A DNA stretch of 42,522 bases from a virus: positions 1 to 42,522 of the IMG/VR virus record IMGVR_UViG_3300034355_000787. One strand, given 5' to 3'. The notes under the pieces are model-generated. The model saw only the letters and a list, made by a program, of their open reading frames with translations, was not told where the DNA came from and did not search any database. Below are positions 1 through 6,005 of the stretch, piece after piece. Within the stretch, counting starts at the first letter, position 1. Each line of letters opens with the position of its first letter. Made by a program: the position numbers and the translations under genes.

Positions 1-62
1 GGGGCCGGGGCTGGGGCTCGGGCGATGGATCGGGCCATGGCGATGGATCGGGATCGGGCTAA
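1..62 (+). CDS. 3' end of Gly-rich repeat protein (partial, copy of 42396-42457)
   Basis: The first 62 bases carry the last 20 codons of a Gly-X repeat gene, ending GDGSGSG and TAA at 60-62. They are identical to the end of the gene at 42176-42457, because bases 1-127 repeat the right end of the window. This is the same gene seen twice, not a second gene. Apart from those shared bases there is no start codon or upstream part here. Confidence 0.9.
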   Translation, partial: GRGWGSGDGSGHGDGSGSG

Positions 63-127
63 TTTAAAAATTTGAATTAGGCATACGGTTATTAAAAATG
101 TTATTAAAAATAAATTTGGGGTTTAAA
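1..127. repeat. 127-bp terminal direct repeat (left copy)
   Basis: Bases 1-127 are identical to 42396-42522. An exact end overlap of this size shows that the sequence closes into a circle of 42,395 bp. 127 is a k-mer size used by common short-read assemblers, so I read it as an assembly overlap rather than a biological terminal redundancy. The genome may be circularly permuted or truly circular in the cell. Confidence 0.95.
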
Positions 128-526
128 ATGAGCACAAGAAGTATTACGTTTGTTTATACTGACAGCATGTTTGGTCAGCCGGAAGAGCCAATTTTAAAGC
201 TGTGCACACATGGGGACGGCTACCCAAGCGCGTACGGTTTAGAGCTTGCTAATTTTATAAACTCAAAAGAGATTGTGAACGGTTTAAACTCCGGTCTTGA
301 CATGGATAAAATAGCAAATGGCATGGATTGCTTGGGGGCGCAGTTAATAGCGCATCTAAAGAAAAAGCCTGGAAAATATTATCTTTTGCCGTTATATCCC
401 AAAAAAGATGACAATGGTAGTTATGATTATGTATATCATGTACACAAATCATTCGTTGAAGTGATCGGAAATCCTTCTTTTGTCGGGAGCTGGGAACATT
501 TCGGTAAATTCTGCGCAGATAATTAA
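128..526 (+). CDS. Conserved phage protein of unknown function (MSTRS-type)
   Basis: This 132-residue protein begins MSTRSITFVYTD and carries HGDGYPSAYGLELANF near residue 30. That resembles a family of small phage proteins with an STRS(L/I)T start and a DGYPSxxGxELAxF motif, whose function I do not know. I chose the ATG at 128 because GGGG lies 7 bases before it (118-120 region); an upstream ATG at 98 has no ribosome site and adds an unconserved stretch. It is the first gene after the Gly-rich cassettes on the circle and belongs to the rightward early operon. No signal peptide or membrane segment is seen. Confidence 0.75.
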   Translation: MSTRSITFVYTDSMFGQPEEPILKLCTHGDGYPSAYGLELANFINSKEIVNGLNSGLDMDKIANGMDCLGAQLIAHLKKKPGKYYLLPLYPKKDDNGSYDYVYHVHKSFVEVIGNPSFVGSWEHFGKFCADN

Positions 527-541
527 TAAGGGGGATTATAG

Positions 542-727
542 ATGAATAGTCAAACAGCTTGTGCGGTACAGCCTGACTTTAATAGCCTATTTGTATTTAT
601 GCTTTGTTTAGTATGCTTTCTCTTTGGGATGATTATTCTTGGGATGATTTTTAACAGAATAAGTCGTGTGCAAGATGAAGCAGCCGAAAAGTACTCCAAG
701 AAATTAAGAGATGAGCTAAAAAGATAA
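542..727 (+). CDS. Small single-span membrane protein
   Basis: This 61-residue protein has a polar N-terminus, one strongly hydrophobic segment (about residues 15-39, rich in F, L, C, I and M), and a charged, probably helical tail ending KKLRDELKR. It is preceded by GGGGGATTATAG, a strong ribosome site nearly identical to those of the next two genes. The topology suggests an inner-membrane protein. Its function is not recognised; host takeover or superinfection exclusion is only a guess from the early-operon position. Confidence 0.65.
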   Translation: MNSQTACAVQPDFNSLFVFMLCLVCFLFGMIILGMIFNRISRVQDEAAEKYSKKLRDELKR

Positions 728-739
728 GGGTGATTATAG

Positions 740-1102
740 ATGAATGATACTGTTGTAGGTGAAGTTGATACGACAAAATGCCCGCAATGCGGCGAAACGT
801 ACGGCGACCTTGATTCATGGTTTAACAAAAAAACTATGAATATTGACGAAAATATGAGATTTATTTGCCAAAAATGTAGAGAAATGAAGTGGGATCCACC
901 TTCTCATACTTGGTTCAGGGCAAGAGATGTTCTGCCGCCGCATATGCAAGAGGTATTGGTTAAAACGACTCATAATGGTAGAAATAGTATTTTACACTTT
1001 TGTCACATGCAAGGAAAATGGTTTAATCAAGATGATACAGAGCTTGACGGCTTTGGAATTGATTACTGGATGGTAATACCACCGTTACCAAATGATAAAT
1101 AA
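740..1102 (+). CDS. Zinc-ribbon plus DUF551 domain protein
   Basis: The 120-residue protein has two domains. Residues 13-50 hold CPQCG and a later CQKC, a four-cysteine zinc ribbon. The rest follows the DUF551 pattern: an aromatic with ARDVLPP, then VLVKT, a W in mid-domain, and DYWMVIPPLP at the C-terminus. DUF551 domains are common in phage accessory proteins and their role is unknown. The start has AAGGGTGATTATAG in front of it. It has DUF551 paralogues at 1409-2005 and 30542-30925. Confidence 0.75.
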   Translation: MNDTVVGEVDTTKCPQCGETYGDLDSWFNKKTMNIDENMRFICQKCREMKWDPPSHTWFRARDVLPPHMQEVLVKTTHNGRNSILHFCHMQGKWFNQDDTELDGFGIDYWMVIPPLPNDK

Positions 1103-1117
1103 AGGGGGATTATAGAC

Positions 1118-1300
1118 ATGGATAAAGATGATAAAATAAAATGTCCTAAGTGCATAGATGGTTTTGCCTTATTTAACGGTGATATATCACGCACACTTAT
1201 GGACCCGCCGAGGATTATATCCAGAGGATATACCTGCAAGCTATGCGGACATAAATTTGGTGTAGACCCTAAGGGTGATTATAGACATAATCACCACTAA
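1118..1300 (+). CDS. Small zinc-ribbon protein
   Basis: This 60-residue protein has CPKC near the N-terminus (residues 8-11) and CKLCGHKFG near the C-terminus, a typical four-cysteine zinc ribbon. The start follows AAGGGGGATTATAGAC. The last codons (GDYRHNHH) are encoded by another copy of that leader, AAGGGTGATTATAGACAT, inside an inverted repeat GTGATTAT-AGAC-ATAATCAC (1274-1293). The tail may therefore be read-through into a former start region whose own gene was lost. Function unknown; nucleic-acid binding is an inference from the ribbon. Confidence 0.65.
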   Translation: MDKDDKIKCPKCIDGFALFNGDISRTLMDPPRIISRGYTCKLCGHKFGVDPKGDYRHNHH

Positions 1301-1408
1301 AGGTGCGCCGCCCCCGCAGTAGCTAACATACGGGATTGCAGTACCGCTAATGCATCTAACGGCGTGTATAGGCCGCGCACAAAAGATAGTATAACATAGG
1401 AGCTGGGA
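1301..1408. other. GC-richer spacer between early genes
   Basis: This spacer is noticeably GC-richer than its neighbours at its left end (GCGCCGCCCCCGC) and contains no plausible reading frame. It ends in the ribosome site AGGAG (1397-1401) of the next gene. It follows the relic start-region repeat at 1274-1293, so it may be what remains of a deleted gene. No promoter or clear terminator is seen. Confidence 0.4.
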
Positions 1409-2005
1409 ATGACAAAAAAAGTATTGATTAGCTGGGAACAATTAAAGAATTTAATGATGGATTTTATTGAAATAATTGATAAAGAAGATGTGGTGACCTT
1501 ACGACCCGCTCTAGACTGGTTCGATTCTCAGCCAAAAGCTGCAGAATGGGTGAGTGTTGAGGATAGGTTGCCGGAGGATATGCAATCAGTATTAATCCTA
1601 ATATGTGACTCCCCTATTATTATAATGTCTGCCACATATGAATATGAGGGTAATCTTTTTTTTAGTGCAGATAATAAGTATTATAGTCCAACCCATTGGA
1701 TGCCTATTCCACCACTTTCCAAAATGGAAACAACTGGAGGTAAAGATGACAATACCAGAAGAAGAATAGAAGATAAAATCATAGCCAATAAAGAAGAACC
1801 GCGCGAGGAGGTGACGGTTGATGAATTGATTGATACTATAAAAGAGATAATGGTAGGAAATACAGACTGGATAAGAAGATTTGAAATTAGTTGTCAACGC
1901 GATGATAATTTGAGAGACCAATTAAATGAGAAATTTAGAAATATAAAGGAAAAACTAACCTACCTAGTCAGCTTGCAGGAGAAATATAGAAAAGCTAGTA
2001 ACTGA
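1409..2005 (+). CDS. DUF551 domain protein with helical C-terminal extension
   Basis: This 198-residue protein has an N-terminal helical stretch, then a DUF551 domain at about residues 48-105 (WVSVEDRLPE, VLILI, PTHWMPIPPLS), then a charged, probably helical C-terminal half. The start has AGGAG 7 bases upstream. The 3' end is odd: another frame stays open from 1968 to 2132 across the stop and reaches the next start codon, so the C-terminus may be truncated by a frameshift (see 1968-2132). Function unknown. Confidence 0.7.
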   Translation: MTKKVLISWEQLKNLMMDFIEIIDKEDVVTLRPALDWFDSQPKAAEWVSVEDRLPEDMQSVLILICDSPIIIMSATYEYEGNLFFSADNKYYSPTHWMPIPPLSKMETTGGKDDNTRRRIEDKIIANKEEPREEVTVDELIDTIKEIMVGNTDWIRRFEISCQRDDNLRDQLNEKFRNIKEKLTYLVSLQEKYRKASN

Positions 2006-2132
2006 ATTTGGTTACTCTGTAGCAAACTATGAGCATAGAACGCAAAAAGATATTGAACAATCATTTATGCTTGTTATTAACGCAAGAATACGGTTAATAG
2101 CAGCCATCAAACAATACAAGGAGCAGAAATGA
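1968..2132 (+). pseudogene. Possible frameshifted C-terminal extension of the DUF551 gene
   Basis: A frame different from that of the upstream gene is open from 1968 and ends in TGA overlapping the ATG at 2129. It reads like ordinary protein (for example LVTEFGYSVANYEH, then a basic helical end) but has no good start or ribosome site. The upstream gene stops at 2005, and without this segment about 120 bp would be non-coding in an otherwise tightly packed operon. A single-base indel, or translational slippage near 1980-2000, would join the two. It could also be chance. Confidence 0.35.
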
Positions 2133-2332
2133 AAATTACAGACTCAGAATATGAGGAATTTACTAAACTCACCGAAAATTTATCAGATTGTATTGATGCA
2201 CTTGTTGCTGAGGTTATAAAGCCTGGGTTAAGCTTTTCCGGTCGACTAAGGGCTGCCGAAAGGATGAATGTGAAGGTGAGGCGCTGTTTATCTAAAGTGT
2301 GTTGGTACATACTTCTAAATCAGGAAAAATAA
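2129..2332 (+). CDS. Small protein of unknown function
   Basis: This 67-residue, mostly helical protein starts MKITDSEYEEF. AAGGAG lies 6 bases before the start. It stops right before the ATG of the next gene, so the two are probably co-translated. No domain is recognised and there are no membrane or signal features. Confidence 0.6.
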   Translation: MKITDSEYEEFTKLTENLSDCIDALVAEVIKPGLSFSGRLRAAERMNVKVRRCLSKVCWYILLNQEK

Positions 2333-2671
2333 ATGAATATAATTGATGAGGTGTTCCAGCAGTTTAAAGAAATGACTATGAATGATGCGTCAACCCATCT
2401 TGGCTTGATAACACACCAAGATGTTATGAAAGATGCTATTAAAATAAAAAAGTGCAGCAAAATAGATGATATCGAGAGAATCCTCATGGTCATTTACCTT
2501 ACAAGCTCATATAGAGGATATTTGGATGCAGTTAGCCTGCTTAAAAATGCATTAGAAAAATTAGAAAAATACGGGATTGACGTCGATGCAATGATCGCAG
2601 ACTCCCAAACAGAAAAAATTTTTAAATCAATTCGAAAAACGGAGAAACGCGATGCCTATAACCCTACCTAA
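2333..2671 (+). CDS. Unknown helical protein
   Basis: This 112-residue protein is predicted mostly helical, with a basic C-terminus (KSIRKTEKRD). The start follows AGGAAAAATAA directly after the previous stop. Its last 20 bases overlap the next gene in another frame. I do not recognise the family. It is part of the rightward early operon. Confidence 0.6.
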   Translation: MNIIDEVFQQFKEMTMNDASTHLGLITHQDVMKDAIKIKKCSKIDDIERILMVIYLTSSYRGYLDAVSLLKNALEKLEKYGIDVDAMIADSQTEKIFKSIRKTEKRDAYNPT

Positions 2672-2840
2672 AGTCCGTATAACGTGCAATCTATGTAAAG
2701 GAAAAGTGAGCGTCAGCAAGATAACGCTCTCCTCCATCTTTAACGCCACATGTCGAGATTGCAGCAAGAAAGCACCCCCGATGCCCTTTGTGAGGAATAG
2801 AGGGTTAAGAAGGATATTGAAAATGTTGTTGAGCAAGTAA
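2652..2840 (+). CDS. Small zinc-ribbon-like basic protein
   Basis: This 62-residue basic protein has CNLCKG near residue 12 and CRDCSKK near residue 35, a compact four-cysteine zinc-binding pattern. The C-terminus is rich in Arg and Lys. The start overlaps the previous gene and has CGGAG 7 bases upstream. Nucleic-acid binding is an inference. It is the last convincing gene of the rightward operon before the convergent genes at 2939-3887. Confidence 0.6.
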   Translation: MPITLPKVRITCNLCKGKVSVSKITLSSIFNATCRDCSKKAPPMPFVRNRGLRRILKMLLSK

Positions 2841-2841
2841 G

Positions 2842-2910
2842 ATGAAATTTAAAAATTATATCGACGGAAGTAATGAGTTCATCTATTTTGGAGCAATACA
2901 TAAAACTTAA
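2842..2910 (+). CDS. Possible 22-residue peptide
   Basis: An ATG one base after the preceding TAA opens a 22-codon frame (MKFKNYIDGSNEF...) ending in TAA at 2908-2910. The ribosome site is weak (a GAG about 9 bases upstream), so expression would depend on coupling to the previous gene. It may be the remnant of a longer gene at the end of the operon. Confidence 0.25.
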   Translation: MKFKNYIDGSNEFIYFGAIHKT

Positions 2911-2938
2911 TGCCAAATCCAGTAGGAAGACTAAGTAA

Positions 2939-3223
2939 TCACTTCCCACACATCCCCAGTTCAAACATATCTTTAGTCTTGCCATCCTGTATCGTCTGCC
3001 ATTGCATATTGCTGGGGTCATCCGCACCCCCGCAAGCCAATGGCACAATATGGTCAATCACATAGCCTGGGCATCGGCCGTGATTGTTCCCATTCGATGG
3101 GCACGGATGTTCGCGCTTAAACGCATTCTTTTGAGCTTCGCTCCTATGTGCTTTTGCAAGCGCATGGAAACTACACCCTGCGACTAGCGGCAAGATTACA
3201 CAAAAAACAATAAGTTTACGCAT
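2939..3223 (-). CDS. Lipoprotein-type HNH nuclease-like protein
   Basis: The 94-residue product begins with a lipoprotein signal (residues 1-16, lipobox VAGC with Cys17). It continues with an HNH-type core: CPGYVIDHIVPLACGG, then DDPSNMQWQT and K(T)KD. The DHIVPL...NMQW pattern is that of small HNH endonucleases found in phages and bacterial exported proteins. The export signal implies that it acts in the periplasm or is held in a membrane, an unusual place for a nuclease. Cutting of incoming or leaking DNA, for example in superinfection exclusion, is speculation. It lies 1 base after the stop of 3225-3887 and is probably co-transcribed with it. Confidence 0.75.
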   Translation of the reverse strand: MRKLIVFCVILPLVAGCSFHALAKAHRSEAQKNAFKREHPCPSNGNNHGRCPGYVIDHIVPLACGGADDPSNMQWQTIQDGKTKDMFELGMCGK

Positions 3224-3224
3224 T

Positions 3225-3887
3225 TTACGCCTCTTTGCTAGAATAGTTAATAGACACTCTACTTTTTAAGTGATCGTTTTCATATAACAAAATTGTTTCA
3301 TCAGCTGTTTTTCTGCGCCCAAAAAATGAACATGGGAAACAACATCTAGAGGGTTCTCCGACCACATCATCATAATCATAAGCGGTATTTAATAGTGGTA
3401 CTGGATCTACGCTACCGCGTACTATATTTATAGTAACGCGATCGTCTTCTGACGATACATACGGATGGAACCGGAATATTAGCTCATTCAGATGCTCACG
3501 CAAAAAGTTAAAATTACGCGGCATATCGTGATACATTCTAACCAAGTTCCCAGGCGGGATATCTATATTTAGCTTTCTTATTTGCCCCGGAGCAAGCTCA
3601 CCAAAAACAACCATTAAATTCAATATCCTTAAAGCATTACACATCTTTTGCATAGTGGGGTGCAATGTAGATTCTGAGCGCATCTCAGAATCTGTTTTGT
3701 TAGATGGAATATAGCGGTTAAACTTATGCTCATCTAATTTAGTCAAAAATATACGCATAGATGCTTGCGCAAGTTTAAAACTGTGCTGCGCTTTAAAATC
3801 AAAATATGATTTTCTGTGATTGTATTGGTAGTAAAAATCTATTTGGTCAAATACTCTTTCGTACGCGTCTAAATACTTCATCATCAT
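3225..3887 (-). CDS. Unknown 220-residue protein
   Basis: The protein has a Tyr/Phe-rich, helical N-terminal half, a mixed middle, and an unusual CCFPC cluster near residue 185 followed by basic residues. No family is recognised. Three consecutive ATG codons (3887, 3884, 3881) follow GAGGG, so the exact start is uncertain by one or two residues. It is first in a leftward two-gene unit with the HNH lipoprotein. The hairpin-rich region upstream and a promoter at 4194-4221 could drive it. Confidence 0.6.
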   Translation of the reverse strand: MMMKYLDAYERVFDQIDFYYQYNHRKSYFDFKAQHSFKLAQASMRIFLTKLDEHKFNRYIPSNKTDSEMRSESTLHPTMQKMCNALRILNLMVVFGELAPGQIRKLNIDIPPGNLVRMYHDMPRNFNFLREHLNELIFRFHPYVSSEDDRVTINIVRGSVDPVPLLNTAYDYDDVVGEPSRCCFPCSFFGRRKTADETILLYENDHLKSRVSINYSSKEA

Positions 3888-3949
3888 ATACCCTCTTTCT
3901 ATAATTATAATTAAACTTTAAAAATCAAAAAGCGAAAAGCGAAAACCAC

Positions 3950-4193
3950 CCCCTTTACCCAGGCAGTGACCTTACCCTGGGGATGGCTCCCATCAAATAA
4001 AGCGGCTTCTAGCAGGACGACGGGAGAAATCATGCTCCCAGGTTTTGACACCTATCTGCTAGATAGCCATAAACTTGCTAGCGGAACCTGTTGCAATCCC
4101 GTTTAAAGCGCTTAACATTATGAATACACAGAGCAATACCGTCTTTGTTGCCTAGGACAAAGCCGCTATCCTCTATGCGCCGCTAGCCATACT
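3950..4193 (-). ncRNA. Candidate structured RNA or long structured 5' leader
   Basis: Reading leftward from the promoter at 4194-4221, the sequence can form a series of hairpins: CTTTGT/ACAAAG (4143-4148 with 4157-4162), CTATCT/AGATAG with a 3-base loop (4052-4066), CTCCC/GGGAG (4022-4039), CCATC/GATGG (3982-3994) and CCCAGG/CCTGGG (3958-3981). It has no reading frame and is GC-richer than the flanks. No known RNA family is recognised; 6S RNA was considered and not supported. It may be a free RNA or the leader of the 3887 gene. Confidence 0.35.
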
Positions 4194-4221
4194 ACTATAT
4201 CAGAATTCAACAAAAAGTCAA
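4194..4221 (-). promoter_or_regulatory. Leftward sigma70-type promoter
   Basis: On the minus strand TTGACT (4216-4221) is followed after 16 bases by TATAGT (4194-4199). Transcription would start near 4187 and run into the hairpin-rich stretch and then the genes at 3887-2939. Confidence 0.5.
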
Positions 4222-4275
4222 TAGCTGTTTAACTATTCTTTATTCTGGCCAGTTATTAGAATAAACCAGATAACT

Positions 4276-4294
4276 CATTATGAGTTTCATAATG
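4276..4294. promoter_or_regulatory. Inverted repeat, possible operator
   Basis: CATTATGA-GTT-TCATAATG is a perfect 8-bp inverted repeat with a 3-base centre in non-coding DNA. The size and spacing suit a dimeric repressor. Which protein binds it is unknown; the HTH proteins at 37762-37995 and 25676-26131 are candidates. Confidence 0.4.
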
Positions 4295-4393
4295 GAACAT
4301 ATGCCTAGCATACTTGATGGGGTGAAATCTATACCCTAATTGATAAAAAATAGGGGAAACTGTGGGGGAAACCTTTCAAATCTACCCCTTAAG

Positions 4394-4420
4394 ATTCTGG
4401 AATACATACTATTCCAGAAT
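4394..4420. terminator. 11-bp perfect hairpin, terminator or operator
   Basis: ATTCTGGAATA-CATAC-TATTCCAGAAT forms an 11-bp perfect stem with a 5-base loop and is followed on the plus strand by TTTTATT. It could stop rightward transcripts, or serve as a palindromic binding site. The stem is AT-rich, which weakens the terminator reading. Confidence 0.45.
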
Positions 4421-4434
4421 TTTATTGCGGACAC

Positions 4435-4482
4435 TCCGATCGGAACGATTTCACTCCGCTCGGAGTGAACCTATCGTACGAT
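4435..4482. promoter_or_regulatory. Cluster of three palindromes upstream of the nuclease gene
   Basis: TCCGATCGGA (4435-4444), TCACTCCG-CT-CGGAGTGA (4451-4468) and ATCGTACGAT (4473-4482) lie in a row 24-70 bp before the -35 of the rightward promoter. GTACGATTTTTC, which begins in the third palindrome, recurs at 37734-37745 in another regulatory gap. That suggests a shared regulator binding site. Confidence 0.45.
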
Positions 4483-4505
4483 TTTTCTGAAAAATATGAA
4501 TATTA

Positions 4506-4534
4506 TTGATGCACATGTTATTCTGGCGTACAAT
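4506..4534 (+). promoter_or_regulatory. Rightward sigma70-type promoter
   Basis: TTGATG (4506-4511) and TACAAT (4529-4534) are separated by 17 bases. A start point near 4541 leaves just room for the ribosome site GGGGA and the ATG at 4553. It would drive the nuclease gene and the two small genes behind it. Confidence 0.55.
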
Positions 4535-4552
4535 CTGTAAATGGGGAATAAT

Positions 4553-4960
4553 ATGTATTCAAATGCGCCAATAATAAAACGGAAGAAGGTAAAACGCGAA
4601 GAGCCAGAGCATAAAGCATTTGTAGCTTGGTTTAAACTTACATATCCAAGCGTTATTATTCTCCATCCCCCCAATGGGGGTGCTAGAGATAGCAATAAAT
4701 TGACCGCCATGCTGCGCGGCAAAGACTTAAAAGAAATGGGGGTGCTCGCTGGAACTTACGACCTCTTTATTCCGGAGTGGTTTTTATGGATCGAAATGAA
4801 ACCAAAAGAAGGCGGTTATTTAAGCCAGGCTCAAAAGATTTTCCGCAATAATATTGAGCGTGTAGGCTACCGAACATTTAAAGCAAATGGCTGCTCTGAA
4901 GCCATAGATAAATTAAAAGAATTCTTAGAAGAAGGTGGTATACCATGTCTTTCAAAATAG
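4553..4960 (+). CDS. VRR-NUC domain nuclease
   Basis: This 135-residue protein matches the VRR-NUC fold, a PD-(D/E)XK-type nuclease of Holliday-junction-resolvase kind: E..HKAFVAWF near the N-terminus, HPPNGG, KEMGVLAGTYDLFIP, then the catalytic IEMK and an AQK helix. The Asp of GTYDLF and the Glu-Met-Lys of IEMK are the expected active-site residues. I chose the ATG at 4553 because GGGGA lies 7 bases before it; the ATG at 4541 has no ribosome site and would sit at the predicted transcript start. Phage VRR-NUC proteins act in recombination or DNA processing; pairing with RecT is plausible. Confidence 0.85.
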   Translation: MYSNAPIIKRKKVKREEPEHKAFVAWFKLTYPSVIILHPPNGGARDSNKLTAMLRGKDLKEMGVLAGTYDLFIPEWFLWIEMKPKEGGYLSQAQKIFRNNIERVGYRTFKANGCSEAIDKLKEFLEEGGIPCLSK

Positions 4961-5058
4961 CGTTCGTTTTGGTTATGGGTGCAGCGGTACTGACATTTAG
5001 TATCAATTTTCACCATCAAGACGCGAGCAACCCCGTTAAATTAACCGAGCGTAAGTAA
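4945..5058 (+). CDS. Small membrane or exported peptide (37 aa)
   Basis: The frame begins MSFKIAFVLVMGAAVLTF, a short basic start followed by a hydrophobic segment, and ends in a polar stretch NPVKLTERK. It overlaps the end of the nuclease gene and has GGTGG about 7 bases upstream. Its TAA overlaps the ATG of the next gene. It could be a single-span membrane peptide or have a cleavable signal. Confidence 0.5.
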   Translation: MSFKIAFVLVMGAAVLTFSINFHHQDASNPVKLTERK

Positions 5059-5312
5059 TGCTTTTTAGTGACATTGCTGCCGATTCTGTCCGTGATAAGC
5101 TCATCAAATTGGTGGAGGCATCGGTCTATTGTCTGCATGTTTTGGGGGAAAAATCCGTTTATCAAGATAAACAAATAGAGCTAGCTTATAAGGAGTTATC
5201 CCAGGCAATGGGCAGTATTGTAAATGAGGACATCTCAAAGCATAGTGAGTATGCTTATATTCTTTATAGGGCAATATTGAAAATTAAAGTAGTCAATAAT
5301 ATATTTATTTGA
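5058..5312 (+). CDS. Unknown 84-residue helical protein
   Basis: The start overlaps the preceding stop (TAATG), indicating translational coupling. The protein is predicted all-helical, with a Lys-rich hydrophobic C-terminus ending NNIFI. No domain is recognised. It is the last gene of the short rightward unit that begins with the VRR-NUC nuclease and is followed by a 28-bp palindrome. Confidence 0.5.
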   Translation: MLFSDIAADSVRDKLIKLVEASVYCLHVLGEKSVYQDKQIELAYKELSQAMGSIVNEDISKHSEYAYILYRAILKIKVVNNIFI

Positions 5313-5322
5313 CTTTATTTGA

Positions 5323-5350
5323 AATAGGCAGTACAATTGTACTGCCTATT
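5323..5350. terminator. 28-bp perfect palindrome between convergent genes
   Basis: AATAGGCAGTACAA followed by its exact reverse complement gives a 28-bp perfect palindrome between the rightward gene ending at 5312 and the leftward gene ending at 5367. It can form a strong hairpin on either strand and probably ends both transcripts, although no good T-run follows it. A protein-binding role is also possible. Confidence 0.6.
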
Positions 5351-5366
5351 ATTGATAGCTTTCTAC

Positions 5367-5513
5367 TTATTCACAGTGCGTAGTGCTAATATCTGCACCA
5401 TTTTGCAATGCTTCGCATTTATTAGCATTTACTTTTTCGGGTTGATGGCTTCCCACAACCCCAACAGTCATAACGCCCGCAAATAAACCGATTACAACAA
5501 ATATAACAGCCAT
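5367..5513 (-). CDS. Small membrane protein downstream of the lysis genes
   Basis: This 48-residue protein starts MAVIFVVIGLFAGVMTVG, one hydrophobic segment, followed by a polar tail with two cysteines (KCEALQNG and THCE at the end). AGGAG lies 7 bases before the ATG, a strong ribosome site, which is why I call it despite its length. It is the last gene of the late leftward region, after the endolysin. That position suits a spanin-like or other lysis accessory protein, but no lipobox is present and the function is not established. Confidence 0.6.
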   Translation of the reverse strand: MAVIFVVIGLFAGVMTVGVVGSHQPEKVNANKCEALQNGADISTTHCE

Positions 5514-5595
5514 TTTTTTCTCCTAATTAAAAAGTTAAATTAACAGTACTATTGCAGTATAAAGCTTTTTAATTTTTTGTCAAGCTCTGTTTAAC

Positions 5596-6003
5596 TTATT
5601 TTAAAGGGTACTCAGTCCAAGTCAACTGGAAATGATATCCGTCTTTAAATGTGTCCCAGTCTCCGCCCCATTCTATGGGTGTTTTAAGTTCTAAAGCGGC
5701 CATTTTCATGGCTTTAGCGACGTTGGCAAAGTAATGCCAATTAGCTGGGTCGCGCCCATTAACCGAAGCCCTATTTGCCCAAGGGGTCAAATCAACCGCA
5801 TGACCGGTTAAATGCCGGCTTTTCAGGGTGGTGCTTTTGCCATTTGTTACATGTTCGCGTTGCTGCTCTATTGTCCTTAACCCTGATGTCACAGAGAAAT
5901 CAACGCTAGTAAGCACTAAAGCGCGCTGAATCACTCGCACCAAATCGGGGTGTACCCCATTTAACTTTGCCAAAGATGCAGCGCTTAGTTTAAAGTTATT
6001 CAT
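5596..6003 (-). CDS. M15-family peptidase endolysin
   Basis: This 135-residue zinc peptidase of the VanY/L-alanyl-D-glutamate endopeptidase type cuts peptide cross-bridges of the cell wall. Motifs: SGLRT..QQ (residues 40-48), the first zinc site SRHLTGHAVD (62-71, ligands His64 and Asp71), IEWGGDW (110-116) and DGYHFQL (121-127) with the third ligand His124. The length fits single-domain phage endolysins of T5 type. There is no signal peptide, so it needs the putative holin encoded 3 bases upstream. It is the distal part of the late transcript. Confidence 0.9.
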   Translation of the reverse strand: MNNFKLSAASLAKLNGVHPDLVRVIQRALVLTSVDFSVTSGLRTIEQQREHVTNGKSTTLKSRHLTGHAVDLTPWANRASVNGRDPANWHYFANVAKAMKMAALELKTPIEWGGDWDTFKDGYHFQLTWTEYPLK

Positions 6004-6005
6004 AT

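Larger units (their letters stand above)
3888..4552. other. 665-bp non-coding regulatory region
   Basis: No plausible gene lies here. The left half (about 3955-4165) holds many short hairpins and a leftward promoter lies at 4194-4221. The right half holds palindromes (4276-4294, 4394-4420, 4435-4444, 4451-4468, 4473-4482) and a rightward promoter at 4506-4534. It separates divergent transcription units. It is the largest gene-free stretch in the genome, which makes it a candidate for a regulatory switch, a non-coding RNA gene or a replication origin. Confidence 0.6.

Noticed and set aside
1-127. Biological direct terminal repeats
   Set aside because: The length equals a standard assembly k-mer and the repeat breaks a gene at an arbitrary place, so an assembly overlap of a circular map is simpler.
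3950-4193. 6S RNA, tmRNA or RNase P RNA
   Set aside because: Only a few short words (such as GAGCATG and AGAAGCC on the minus strand) resemble 6S RNA; the ends do not pair into the long 6S rod, and tmRNA or RNase P core motifs are missing.
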